This document shows, piece after piece, positions 25,548 to 34,811 of a DNA stretch of 64,000 nt; within the stretch, counting starts at the first letter, position 1, and every line of letters starts with the position of its first letter. Both the position numbers and the translations under genes were made by a program. Location: positions 62,001 through 126,000 of the forward strand of contig JAFRRH010000064.1 in the NCBI GenBank assembly GCA_017428215.1, given 5' to 3'. This DNA comes from Selenomonadaceae bacterium. GTDB lineage: Bacteria; Bacillota; Negativicutes; Selenomonadales; Selenomonadaceae. The notes under the pieces are model-generated. The model did no database searches, was not told where the DNA came from, and worked only from the letters and a program-made list of their open reading frames with translations.

Positions 25548-28010
25548 TTGGCAAAGGATGCAAATAGAACCGCACACAGTAAGGAGTACGAAAGACTCAA
25601 GGACGCCCTCAAAATGCGCTTTATAAGTTCAGCGCATATCATGTTCGGGCGCGACATCAAAGAACTGCCCATGAACGAGATTTATAAGACTGTCGCGGCA
25701 GTCGCTAAACAGTTCGTTTCCGAAAACTGGATTAAGACGAACAAAGCTTACATGGACAGGCAAGAAAAGCAAGTTTATTATTTCTCGATTGAGTTCTTAA
25801 TGGGGCGTCTCCTTAAAGCAAATCTTATCAATCTCGGCATTGATGAGGCGTTCCGCGAAGTGCTTGAAGACCTCGACTTGAACCTCGATGAAATTTACGA
25901 GGAAGAACCCGACGCAGGACTTGGTAACGGCGGCTTAGGTCGTTTGGCGGCGTGCTTTATCGATTCGCTCGCGGCTCACCGTCTGCCTGGTCACGGTTGC
26001 AGTATTCGCTATCAGTACGGACTTTTTGAGCAGAAAATTATTCAAGGTCAACAAGTCGAAATTCCCGATAACTGGCTCCGCGACGGCTTTGCTTGGGAAT
26101 ATCGCAAACCCGATAAGTCAATCAACGTCAAATTCAACGGCAACGCTTACATGAAGGAACAACCCGACGGCTCGTTAAAGCTCGTCCACGATAACGCAAT
26201 GACTGTTATGGCTGTTCCCTACGACGTGCCGATTGTCGGCTATCACAACAAGACAGTTAACACGCTCCGCCTTTGGAACGCCGAAGTTAACCGCGACTTC
26301 TCTGATTACGGCATGTTGACGCATGAACAAATGCGCGCTAAAAATGAATACCGCCAATTCGTCGAAAGCATTACCGAATACCTCTACCCCGACGACAGCT
26401 CCAGCGAAGGCAAGCGCATGCGCCTGATTCAAGAATACTTCCTCGTTTCGGCGGGCACGCAAAGTATTATTCGCCATTACATTCGCTCCGGCGGAAATAT
26501 TCGCGCACTCGACAAGAAAATTGCAATTCACATTAACGACACGCACCCCGCGCTTTGCGTCGCTGAACTCATGCGCATTTTGGTTGACGAACACGAACTG
26601 GAATGGAACGAGGCATGGACGATTACTCGCAACGTCGTCGCTTATACGAACCATACGATTATGCCGGAAGCTCTCGAAAAATGGCCCGTCGGTATGTTTA
26701 AAGAACTCTTGCCGCGCATTTATATGGTTATCGACGAAGTTAACCGCCGTCATCTCGAATACGTCAAGGCGCGTTATCCGAACAATGTCGAAAAACTTCG
26801 TGCAATGTCGATTATCGAAGGCGGCGAAGTCCATATGGCTCGCCTCGCGATTGTCGGTTCGCACTCCGTCAACGGCGTCGCAAGAATTCACAGCGACATT
26901 CTTAAATCAACAACGCTCCATGACTTCTACGAATATTGGCCGCGCATGTTCAATAACAAAACTAACGGCATAACTCATCGTCGTTGGCTCATGGGCAACA
27001 ATCCTGAACTCGCCGACCTTATCGACAGAACAATTCGCAGCCGCGTGTGGCACCGTCACCCCGAACAGTTGGATTTGTTCAATGAATCCGTTGACGACAG
27101 AAAAGTTTTAAAGGAACTCGACGAGATTAAATTGATTCGTAAGACTGCGCTCGCTAACTTTATCAAGAAACATCAAGGCGTTGAACTCGACCCGAATACA
27201 ATTTTCGACATTCAAGTTAAGCGCATTCACTCCTACAAACGCCAACTTATGAACGCGCTCCATATAATTTGGCAATACGAAAAACTTAAAAACGACCCAA
27301 GTTATAAACCGCTCCCGACGACGTATCTTTTCGGCGGCAAGGCGGCGGCAGGTTACTACATTGCTAAGGAAACTATTCGCCTTATCAACGCTATTGCCGA
27401 CAAGATTAACAACGATAAATCCATTGACAACCGCTTAAAAGTCGTCTTTATCGAAAACTTCGGCGTGTCTATTGGCGAAATCGTTTATCCTGCGGCGGAC
27501 GTTAGCGAACAAATTTCTACGGCGTCTAAGGAAGCGTCCGGTACTGGCAATATGAAATTCATGATGAACGGCGCGATAACTCTTGGCACACTCGACGGCG
27601 CAAACGTCGAAATCCGCGAAGCTGTTGGCGACGAAAATATTGTTATCTTCGGACTTAAGGCGGGCGAAGTGCTTGCTTATTACGAAAACGGCACCTACTC
27701 CGCGTGGAACGAATACACCGGCAATCCTAATGCACGCCTCGTTGTCGATAAACTCACCGACGGCACCTACGGCAACTTCCATTCGATTCGCGACTATCTG
27801 ATTCAGGGCAACGACGAATTCTTTATCCTTAAAGACTTCAACGCTTATATCGACGCGCATAACGAAATCTATGCACGCTATGCAGATCGTATGGGTTGGC
27901 TCCGTTCGGCGGCTATGAATATTGCTAACTCCGGCAGATTTTCTTCCGACAGAACCATTGACGAATACGCCGCTGAAATTTGGAATATCAAACCTTGTAA
28001 GATTCAATAA
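25548..28010 (+). CDS. glgP: Glycogen/maltodextrin phosphorylase
   Basis: 820 residues from TTG 25548, which has AAGGAGGAG just upstream; the frame is open further upstream but without a ribosome site. It releases glucose-1-phosphate from alpha-1,4 glucans using PLP. Family features are clear: YYFSIEFLMGRLL near residue 77, GLGNGGLGRLAACFIDS near 123, a long catalytic region with VKRIHSYKRQLMN near 560, and the PLP-lysine motif EASGTGNMKFMMNGA near 665. In the middle of a synthesis operon it gives the cell both storage and recovery functions. Heptad repeats separate it from glgB. Confidence 0.95.
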   Translation: MAKDANRTAHSKEYERLKDALKMRFISSAHIMFGRDIKELPMNEIYKTVAAVAKQFVSENWIKTNKAYMDRQEKQVYYFSIEFLMGRLLKANLINLGIDEAFREVLEDLDLNLDEIYEEEPDAGLGNGGLGRLAACFIDSLAAHRLPGHGCSIRYQYGLFEQKIIQGQQVEIPDNWLRDGFAWEYRKPDKSINVKFNGNAYMKEQPDGSLKLVHDNAMTVMAVPYDVPIVGYHNKTVNTLRLWNAEVNRDFSDYGMLTHEQMRAKNEYRQFVESITEYLYPDDSSSEGKRMRLIQEYFLVSAGTQSIIRHYIRSGGNIRALDKKIAIHINDTHPALCVAELMRILVDEHELEWNEAWTITRNVVAYTNHTIMPEALEKWPVGMFKELLPRIYMVIDEVNRRHLEYVKARYPNNVEKLRAMSIIEGGEVHMARLAIVGSHSVNGVARIHSDILKSTTLHDFYEYWPRMFNNKTNGITHRRWLMGNNPELADLIDRTIRSRVWHRHPEQLDLFNESVDDRKVLKELDEIKLIRKTALANFIKKHQGVELDPNTIFDIQVKRIHSYKRQLMNALHIIWQYEKLKNDPSYKPLPTTYLFGGKAAAGYYIAKETIRLINAIADKINNDKSIDNRLKVVFIENFGVSIGEIVYPAADVSEQISTASKEASGTGNMKFMMNGAITLGTLDGANVEIREAVGDENIVIFGLKAGEVLAYYENGTYSAWNEYTGNPNARLVVDKLTDGTYGNFHSIRDYLIQGNDEFFILKDFNAYIDAHNEIYARYADRMGWLRSAAMNIANSGRFSSDRTIDEYAAEIWNIKPCKIQ

Positions 28011-28024
28011 TTAGTGATTAGCGG
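28011..28024 (+). repeat. Two heptads after glgP
   Basis: TTAGTGA then TTAGCGG directly after the glgP stop codon; same family as the repeats after glgC. Confidence 0.5.
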
Positions 28025-28040
28025 GAAGGGAGGCTGATTC

Positions 28041-29939
28041 ATGAAAATTGCCAACCTCAGCGAATACGGTCTTTATCTGTTCCATCAAGGCACGAATTAT
28101 CGCGCTTATGAAATGCTCGGTGCACACTTTATCGAACGCGACGGCAAAAAGGGCGTGCGCTTTGCAGTTTGGGCACCTCATGCCAAATCAGTCAGCGTCG
28201 TTGGCGACTTCAACAACTGGGATAATCGCGTTAATCGTATGATTCAGCTTGAAGACGGCGAAACGTGGGAAACTTTTATCGAAGGGCTAAAGCAAGGTGA
28301 CCTCTACAAATATGCAATCCTTCCGCCTAATGGACCGCACATTTTAAAAGATGACCCATATGGCTTTTGGGCGGAGAAACGTCCTAATACCGCGTCGAAA
28401 ATCTACAACCTCGAAGATTACGACTGGCAAGACGACGATTGGCAGGAACTTAAAAAGCGTCAATCTTCCTATTCGCACCCAATGCTGATTTATGAAGTGC
28501 ATGCAGGCTCTTGGCAGCGCAACGGCAGGGATTATCTAACTTATCGCGAGCTTGCCGACAAGTTGATTAAATACGTCAAGGAAATGCACTATACGCATAT
28601 TGAGTTCATGCCGCTGACTGAACACCCGCTTGATAATTCTTGGGGCTATCAGACGACAGGTTATTTTGCTGTGACAAGTCGTTATGGTGAGCCAAATGAT
28701 TTCCGCTACTTAGTTGAGACGGCGCACAAAAATAATATCGGCGTGATAATGGACTGGGTGCCAGGGCATTTCTGCAAAGATACTCAAGGCTTGCGCGAAT
28801 TCGACGGCGTTAACCTCTACGAATCTGACAACACGCAACGTTCCGAGAATCGCGGCTGGGGCACGATTAATTTCGACTACGGACGCACGGAAGTTCAAAG
28901 CTTTTTAATATCAAACGCGCTGTTTTGGTTCGATGAATTTCATATTGACGGCTTAAGGATTGACGGCGTGGCAAATATGTTGTATCTTAACTTCGGGCGC
29001 GAGGAGGGGGAGTGGACTCCAAATCGCTACGGCGACACCGGCAATCTTGAGGCAGTCGAATTCCTTAAAAAACTTAATGAAACTGTTTTCAAGTATAATC
29101 CCCAAGCGTTGATGATGGCGGAAGAATCTACTTCGTGGCCGCTTATCTCCAAACCAGTTTATATGGGCGGCATGGGCTTCAACTACAAGTGGAACATGGG
29201 CTGGATGAATGACATGTTGTTTTATGTCAGCCTCGACCCGATTTATCGCAAATGGAATCACGACAAAGTTACTTTCTCGTTTATGTATGCGTTCGCGGAA
29301 AATTTTATCCTGCCGCTTTCGCACGACGAAGTTGTTCACGGTAAGCGATCTTTGATTGAAAAAATGCCTGGCGAATATGAGCAGAAATTTGCGGGCTTGA
29401 GATGTTTCTTCGGCTACTGGATGGCGCACCCCGGCAAAAAGCTTTTGTTTATGGGCGGCGAGTTCGGGCAGTTTATCGAATGGAACGAAAACGACAGCTT
29501 AGATTGGCACCTCGTCGAGCAATACGAAAAACATAAGCAGTTGCAGGAATATTCGCGGGCATTGAACAAATTTTATATTGATAACAAATCGCTCTGGCAA
29601 GTGGATTTTGATTGGAACGGCTTCCAGTGGATTGACTGCAACGACAACGATAACAGCATAGTTTCCTTTATTCGCAAGGCGGAAAATAGCGACGATTACT
29701 TGATTGCAATTTCCAACTTTACGCCAAATGCGCACGAGGGCTATCGAATTGGCGTCCCCGACAAAGGCAGTTATGTCGAAGTGTTTAACTCGGACGCGGA
29801 AGAATTCGGCGGCAGTGGAATAAAAAATTCCGGTGCTCTGTTAACTGAAGATATTCCGTATCACAATCGCAGTCACTCAATAACCTTGACAATTCCGCCG
29901 CTCGCAACAATTTATCTCAAACACGACGTGATTGTTTAG
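28041..29939 (+). CDS. glgB: 1,4-alpha-glucan branching enzyme
   Basis: 632 residues from an ATG after a GGGAGG site. It creates alpha-1,6 branches in glycogen. The N-terminal CBM48-like domain (VRFAVWAPHAKSVSVVGDFNNW near residue 40) precedes a GH13 barrel. Barrel motifs include DWVPGHF near 240, GLRIDGVANMLY near 312 (nucleophile Asp), the acid/base Glu in MAEEST near 362 and LSHDEVVHGK near 432. The first ~30 residues are a short family-typical leader. It lies 17 bases from the heptads that follow glgP. Confidence 0.95.
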   Translation: MKIANLSEYGLYLFHQGTNYRAYEMLGAHFIERDGKKGVRFAVWAPHAKSVSVVGDFNNWDNRVNRMIQLEDGETWETFIEGLKQGDLYKYAILPPNGPHILKDDPYGFWAEKRPNTASKIYNLEDYDWQDDDWQELKKRQSSYSHPMLIYEVHAGSWQRNGRDYLTYRELADKLIKYVKEMHYTHIEFMPLTEHPLDNSWGYQTTGYFAVTSRYGEPNDFRYLVETAHKNNIGVIMDWVPGHFCKDTQGLREFDGVNLYESDNTQRSENRGWGTINFDYGRTEVQSFLISNALFWFDEFHIDGLRIDGVANMLYLNFGREEGEWTPNRYGDTGNLEAVEFLKKLNETVFKYNPQALMMAEESTSWPLISKPVYMGGMGFNYKWNMGWMNDMLFYVSLDPIYRKWNHDKVTFSFMYAFAENFILPLSHDEVVHGKRSLIEKMPGEYEQKFAGLRCFFGYWMAHPGKKLLFMGGEFGQFIEWNENDSLDWHLVEQYEKHKQLQEYSRALNKFYIDNKSLWQVDFDWNGFQWIDCNDNDNSIVSFIRKAENSDDYLIAISNFTPNAHEGYRIGVPDKGSYVEVFNSDAEEFGGSGIKNSGALLTEDIPYHNRSHSITLTIPPLATIYLKHDVIV

Positions 29940-29995
29940 ATGTATAAGCAAAATATTTTTCCCAACAACAAGATAAACAGGAGGGAGTTTATATT

Positions 29996-31444
29996 ATGAA
30001 AGTTCTTTATGTGGCGTCTGAAGCTGTACCGTTTGTTAAGACCGGCGGTTTGGCTGATGTAGCAGGTTCACTCCCTAAAGCTCTCAAGGAGCAGGGCGTT
30101 GATGTTCGCGTTATTCTTCCGAAGTTCAGCAAAATCGGCGAGAAATATCGCGAAGGTATGGAGCACGTTTACGACGGGACAATCCCCGTTTCTTGGCGTA
30201 CGAAATACGTTGGCATTGATAAATACGAGCTTGACGGCGTGACTTATTATTTCGTCGACAATGAAGAATATTTTGCTCGCGAAGGGCTTTACGGCTACGA
30301 CGACGACGCTGAGCGTTATTCGTTCTTCTGCCGCGCAATTCTGAATTGCTTGCCTGCGCTTGATTTCTTCCCTGACGTTATTAACGCTAACGATTGGCAC
30401 GCTGGTTTGGTTCCCGTTCTGCTGAAACTCGAACATCAGGGCGACGAACGCTACGAAAATATCAAAACGCTGTACACGATTCACAACCTCAAATATCAGG
30501 GCGTCTTCACCAAAGATATTATGGGCGACGTTCTCGGACTCGACTGGAAATATTTCAACAACGGCGACCTCGAATTCTATGATGCGGTCAACTTCATGAA
30601 GGGCGGCATTATCTACGCCGATTACGTCTCGACTGTTAGCAAAACTTATGCGCAGGAAATTCAATACGAATATTTCGGCGAACACCTCGACGGACTTCTC
30701 CGTAGCCGCAAAGATGATTTGTACGGCATTGTCAACGGCATTGACTACACCGTATTTAATCCCGCGACCGATAAGCACTTGTTTGTAAACTATGATAATT
30801 CCGACGCTTATGCCGCGTTCGATAAGAAGTGCGAAAACAAAATTAAGCTCCAAGAGTTGCTCGGACTTCCGCAAGGCAGAAAAATTCCGATTGTGTCAAT
30901 GGTTACTCGTCTTGTTGCGGCTAAAGGTCTTGACCTCGTTGTCCGCATGATGGACGAACTTTTACAGCACGAGGATTTCCAATTCGTTCTGCTCGGCACC
31001 GGCGATAAAGTTTATGAGGATTGGTTCAAAGGCTTGGCGTGGAGATATCCGCAAAAAGTTTCGGCGAATATTTATTTCTCGAATGAACTTGCGCAGAGGA
31101 TTTACGCCTCGTCCGATATTTTCCTTATGCCGTCCAATTACGAGCCTTGCGGCATTGGTCAGCTTATCGCTATGCGCTATGGTGCGGCTCCCGTCGTGCG
31201 TGAAACTGGCGGCTTGAAAGACACCGTTCAGCAATACGACAAGTACACCAAACAAGGCAATGGCTTCGTCTTCTCGAATTACAACGCGCACGAAATGATG
31301 TATGCTCTCAAGCGTGCACTGTCGACTTATGCGCAGTTTGAAGTTTGGCTCCAAATTTCTTCCAACGCCATGAACAGCGACTATAGCTGGAAGAATTCGG
31401 CGCACGAGTACATTGAACTTTACAAAAAACTTATGAACAGCTAA
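29996..31444 (+). CDS. glgA: Glycogen synthase (ADP-glucose type, GT5)
   Basis: 482 residues from ATG after AGGAGGG. It extends alpha-1,4 glucan chains from ADP-glucose. The substrate-binding signature KTGGLADVAGSLPKAL starts near residue 16. NDWHAGLVP lies near 138, then a second Rossmann domain starts with PIVSMVTRLVAAKGLD near 298. The catalytic glutamate region EPCGIGQLIAMRYG is near 384. Length is typical. Last gene of the glycogen operon, followed by a strong terminator. Confidence 0.95.
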   Translation: MKVLYVASEAVPFVKTGGLADVAGSLPKALKEQGVDVRVILPKFSKIGEKYREGMEHVYDGTIPVSWRTKYVGIDKYELDGVTYYFVDNEEYFAREGLYGYDDDAERYSFFCRAILNCLPALDFFPDVINANDWHAGLVPVLLKLEHQGDERYENIKTLYTIHNLKYQGVFTKDIMGDVLGLDWKYFNNGDLEFYDAVNFMKGGIIYADYVSTVSKTYAQEIQYEYFGEHLDGLLRSRKDDLYGIVNGIDYTVFNPATDKHLFVNYDNSDAYAAFDKKCENKIKLQELLGLPQGRKIPIVSMVTRLVAAKGLDLVVRMMDELLQHEDFQFVLLGTGDKVYEDWFKGLAWRYPQKVSANIYFSNELAQRIYASSDIFLMPSNYEPCGIGQLIAMRYGAAPVVRETGGLKDTVQQYDKYTKQGNGFVFSNYNAHEMMYALKRALSTYAQFEVWLQISSNAMNSDYSWKNSAHEYIELYKKLMNS

Positions 31445-31462
31445 TATAAAAATTTTAATCAC

Positions 31463-31495
31463 AATCCGGCGGGTAAATTGCTCGTCGGATTTTTT
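31463..31495 (+). terminator. Terminator of the glycogen operon
   Basis: AATCCGGCG pairs with CGTCGGATT (one G-T wobble) and is followed by a T-run. A close relative of this hairpin lies after scpB. Confidence 0.8.
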
Positions 31496-31510
31496 ATATG
31501 TATATTAAAC

Positions 31511-31539
31511 TTTACAGGAAAATCATTTACAACTATAAT
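31511..31539 (+). promoter_or_regulatory. Sigma-A-like promoter for scpB
   Basis: TTTACA, exactly 17 bases, then a perfect TATAAT, 34 bases before the TTG start codon. One of the best promoter matches in the window. Confidence 0.75.
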
Positions 31540-31572
31540 CAATAAATATCTAATAGAAAAGAAGGTATAAAA

Positions 31573-32370
31573 TTGTTAGTAAACACTGTCATTAAAGATC
31601 GCATTTGTTATGTAGAAATGCAAAACTCGGCTCATTTTAACTGCCTTAGTGAACAGATGTGCACTGAACTTGTCGACGCACTGGATTACGGTTACTCCAA
31701 TGAATGCGTCGGCATCGTAATTAAAGCCCAAACAAGGCGCGGAGTATGGAGCGCAGGACATGATATTCACGAATTGCCGCAAGATGGTACAGACCCGTTG
31801 TCATTTTACGTTCCTATGGAAGCTTTATTGCGTAAAGTTCAGGATACACCCATTCCCGTTATCGCCTGCGTAAGCGGAACCGTATGGGGCGGCGCGTGCG
31901 ACCTTTGCCTGTCGTGCGATATGATTGTAAGTTCTAAGAATGCTACTTTTGCCATAACCCCTGCGAAAATTGGCATACCTTACAATGCGTCGGGTATTCT
32001 GCACTTTATCAATCAACTTGGCATGAATAAAGCGCGTGAAATGTTCTTTCTAGGAACGCCGATTACCGCCGATGACGCTCTCAACGTCGGACTTATCAAC
32101 CGCGTCGCCGAACTTGAGGATTTGGATAAAGTTCTTGAAGAACACTTTTTAAATCCCTTGCGTCACAATAGCGTTTTGTCGATAAGTGCTATCAAACGGC
32201 AATTCCGTATTTTGAGTCGTGCTTCAACCGTCATAAGCGCGGAGAATTTTGAGCGGATTAACGCCTACCGTACCCGCGTGTTCAAGGGCGAAGATTACAA
32301 AGAAGGTATCAACTCCTTTTTAGAAAAACGTACACCGCAATATAAAGGCAAGGCAACAGATTTGGACTGA
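31573..32370 (+). CDS. scpB: Methylmalonyl-CoA decarboxylase (crotonase family, ScpB/YgfG-like)
   Basis: 265 residues from a TTG start with AGAAGG upstream. Crotonase-fold protein with segments diagnostic for the ScpB group: SAGHDIHELP near residue 57, DPLS shortly after, an oxyanion-hole region VSGTVWGGACDL near 98, ITPAKIGIPYN near 127, and a C-terminal EDYKEGINSFLEKR near 240. ScpB turns (R)-methylmalonyl-CoA into propionyl-CoA and CO2 in the succinate-to-propionate route. It stands alone with its own promoter and terminator between the glycogen operon and the REC gene, so it is separately expressed. Confidence 0.85.
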   Translation: MLVNTVIKDRICYVEMQNSAHFNCLSEQMCTELVDALDYGYSNECVGIVIKAQTRRGVWSAGHDIHELPQDGTDPLSFYVPMEALLRKVQDTPIPVIACVSGTVWGGACDLCLSCDMIVSSKNATFAITPAKIGIPYNASGILHFINQLGMNKAREMFFLGTPITADDALNVGLINRVAELEDLDKVLEEHFLNPLRHNSVLSISAIKRQFRILSRASTVISAENFERINAYRTRVFKGEDYKEGINSFLEKRTPQYKGKATDLD

Positions 32371-32420
32371 ACTGAATGAACTTAGATATTTTCGACGACT
32401 GAAATTAATAGTGCTAAAAG

Positions 32421-32453
32421 AATCTGGCGCAAGTAACCTCGTCGGATTTTTTT
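32421..32453 (+). terminator. Terminator after scpB
   Basis: AATCTGGCG pairs with CGTCGGATT using two G-T wobbles, followed by seven T. The right arm and T-run are identical to the terminator after glgA. Confidence 0.7.
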
Positions 32454-32454
32454 A

Positions 32455-32482
32455 TTGACATATCGGCGAATTTTAGTAAACT
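32455..32482 (+). promoter_or_regulatory. Candidate promoter for the double-REC gene
   Basis: A perfect TTGACA, 16 bases, then TAAACT, 50 bases before the ATG at 32532. Confidence 0.5.
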
Positions 32483-32531
32483 AGAAAAAATAATCTTGAT
32501 GTTTTTCGAGGAGGAGGTAGAAGGGACTGCA

Positions 32532-33509
32532 ATGGTACGAAGAGATAGCAGAGCCCGATTGAGCGGCGGCGGTCGACAATGCGTCGGTTGCGGGCGAATT
32601 ATAAAAGGCGGACTTTATTGCGAGTCGTGTCTTGAAAAATTTAGGGAACGGGCAAAAGTTCAGGGTGAACGCATGGAAACTTTAAAAACCAATGCCCTAA
32701 AAAAAGTCGCTGAAGACAGAGTTGAAACTATAATTATGATTGTCAACAGCGACGAACGCAACTTGAGTATAACCAAAATCGTTTTGGAGCGCGGCTTGCC
32801 CGAATACAAAATTCTTGCAGTAAATAATCCTTTGACTGCGATTAATACGCTTGTTAGCCGCGAAATAAATCTTGTCGTCTTAGACGCAGATTATAACGGG
32901 CTGGATATGTTGCGCCGTATTCGCGAAGACGACCGTTTTAAAACTGTGCCCGTGATGATGATGTCCGGCTCAACGCGGCGGGAAATTGTCGCCGATGTCT
33001 TTTCACTCGGCGTGCAGGATTATGTTTCAAAACCTTGCGCCCCAAAAGATTTAGTCGGGCGTGTCAATAAAGTTATAACGGGCAAAGACTTTAAAGGCGA
33101 AATTTTACCCGTCGTTGAAACGCCGCAGAGAGGTTCTTTCCGTGTCCTGCTCATTGATGACGATATTTTCGACTTGCGGCAGGAGAGAGAGACGCTCAAA
33201 AATCGTCTGCCTTGCGATATAACTACAGCTCAAAGCGCGGCGGAAGGCATGAGACTTTTGGAGAGCAACGGCGCAGATTTAGTTCTCGTAAATTTGGATA
33301 TGCCCTTCGTCAACGGCTTGAAATTTTTATCGCTCGTCGACAGCAATCCAAAGCTTAAAAATATCCCCGTAATAATCATGACGGAAACGAGAGACTTTGC
33401 GATAATCAGCGAAATAAATAAATCGTCTGCGGCTGGGCACGTCAAAAAACCGAATTTCACAGAAGACGCTTTGGCTTTAATCGAATCTAAACTTCGCAAG
33501 CGCAGATAA
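32532..33509 (+). CDS. Protein with zinc-ribbon-like N-terminus and two receiver-like domains
   Basis: 325 residues from ATG 32532 (AGAAGGG six bases upstream); an ATG at 32499 in the same frame lacks a ribosome site. Near residue 15 two CxxC pairs (CVGC, CESC) suggest a small zinc ribbon. Two REC-like domains follow, about 65-175 and 195-320. The first keeps the phosphoacceptor aspartate (VVLDADYNGLD) and the lysine (VSKPC), but its acidic pair is replaced (IVNSDE). The second keeps the acidic pair (LLIDDD), but its acceptor is Asn (LVNLDMPFVNG). There is no output domain, so it may act by protein contacts. The GT92-type gene follows 17 bases later. Confidence 0.75.
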   Translation: MVRRDSRARLSGGGRQCVGCGRIIKGGLYCESCLEKFRERAKVQGERMETLKTNALKKVAEDRVETIIMIVNSDERNLSITKIVLERGLPEYKILAVNNPLTAINTLVSREINLVVLDADYNGLDMLRRIREDDRFKTVPVMMMSGSTRREIVADVFSLGVQDYVSKPCAPKDLVGRVNKVITGKDFKGEILPVVETPQRGSFRVLLIDDDIFDLRQERETLKNRLPCDITTAQSAAEGMRLLESNGADLVLVNLDMPFVNGLKFLSLVDSNPKLKNIPVIIMTETRDFAIISEINKSSAAGHVKKPNFTEDALALIESKLRKRR

Positions 33510-33526
33510 ATTGAGGTGAGAAATTT

Positions 33527-34786
33527 TTGAGTGTCAATAAGGATTTGTTTCTCTACGACTTGGCAGTCGGGGCAATTCTGAAAAATGAAGGACGTTACCT
33601 TAAAGAATGGCTTGATTATCATTTGCTTGCCGGAGTTGAGCATTTTTATCTTTATAACAACGACAGCACAGATAACTACAATGAAATTATCGCGCCCTAT
33701 GTGGAAGCTGGCTTGGTTACTAGTAAATATTTTCCTGGCAATGTAATGCAATTCGCGGCTTATCTTGAGGCTGTTCAAGATTATCGATTCCATTGTCGGT
33801 ACATAGCCTTCATTGATTTGGACGAATTTATTTTTCCTAAAAATACCACCGGTACGATAATAGAAACTGCCGATAAAATTTTATCTAGTGATCCGGAAGC
33901 TTCCGGTTTAGGTATTCATTGGCAATGCTTTGGTTCAAACGGACAAGAAAAGGCAGATTATTCTAGCGGTGTGTTAGAACGCTTTACTAGGCGTGCAAAG
34001 AAGGATTTCAATGATAAAGTTAAAAAAGAGGAAAACGTAGATTACAAAATTGGTAACGTTTTTTTAAAATCTATTTTAAATCCTCGACGCATTAAAGGTG
34101 TCAATATTCATTATCCGTATTACTTCAATGAAAATTACACCATAAACGAGAATGGTAGCAAACTCCCAACTGCATTTGGTGTTTATCCCGTCGCTACGGA
34201 AAAAATTGTAGTCAACCATTATATAGTAAAATCCCGTGAAGAATTCAACTTAAAACATAAACGCGGTAGAGCAGATATTAATGATAAATGGCCTGTAGAA
34301 TTTTTTTATGATTATGATCGTAATGATGAATTCGATGACGGCATTTTGAAATACCGCGCAGCACGTGAAAAAATTTTTTCTCTCAAAAGTGATACCCAGC
34401 GGATTAGCCGTGTGATAGAAACTTTGATAAAAACTTTATCCCAATACGCCGCTGAGGAAATTTCTGATTTAGAGACGGCGTTGACTTGTTGGGCATTAAG
34501 TGCTTATCTGTTGAAAAAATTTCCGAATGAGGAACGCTTTAAAGTTTTTGAAGAGGCATCGCTTGCCGCAATTTTAAAATCTCTTGACGGACTTAAACTT
34601 TCTGAAGTTCAGCTTCTGATGGACGAGTTGCCTAATCTTTTAATTTTGCCTTATCCTATTGTCGAGGAGCTTCGTGACGTTTCAATTCAAATTACGTCGC
34701 AGATGATGAATTTAACGCGAGAAAAAACTCTTTGGAAAGATTTTCTTGAATGGAATTACCTGCATCGCCTTCTGAAAAGTTTGTAA
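33527..34786 (+). CDS. GT92/GT2-like glycosyltransferase
   Basis: 419 residues from TTG 33527 after GAGGTGAG. The N-terminal ~250 residues match the GT92 / Glyco_transf_2_4 type: GAILKNEGRYLKEWLDYHLLAGVEHFYLYNNDSTD, split over about 17-50, then a metal-site DLDEF near 101. HYPYYFNE and VNHYIVKSREEF follow. The remaining ~150 residues are helical and unassigned. Such enzymes add galactose or related sugars to surface glycans. It is close to the double-REC gene and 25 bases upstream of coaX, so it may belong to the same transcript as both. Another sugar-transfer gene near the GT61 and GT8 arrays. Confidence 0.75.
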   Translation: MSVNKDLFLYDLAVGAILKNEGRYLKEWLDYHLLAGVEHFYLYNNDSTDNYNEIIAPYVEAGLVTSKYFPGNVMQFAAYLEAVQDYRFHCRYIAFIDLDEFIFPKNTTGTIIETADKILSSDPEASGLGIHWQCFGSNGQEKADYSSGVLERFTRRAKKDFNDKVKKEENVDYKIGNVFLKSILNPRRIKGVNIHYPYYFNENYTINENGSKLPTAFGVYPVATEKIVVNHYIVKSREEFNLKHKRGRADINDKWPVEFFYDYDRNDEFDDGILKYRAAREKIFSLKSDTQRISRVIETLIKTLSQYAAEEISDLETALTCWALSAYLLKKFPNEERFKVFEEASLAAILKSLDGLKLSEVQLLMDELPNLLILPYPIVEELRDVSIQITSQMMNLTREKTLWKDFLEWNYLHRLLKSL

Positions 34787-34811
34787 TAAAAATTTTTAGG
34801 GAGTGGATTAA

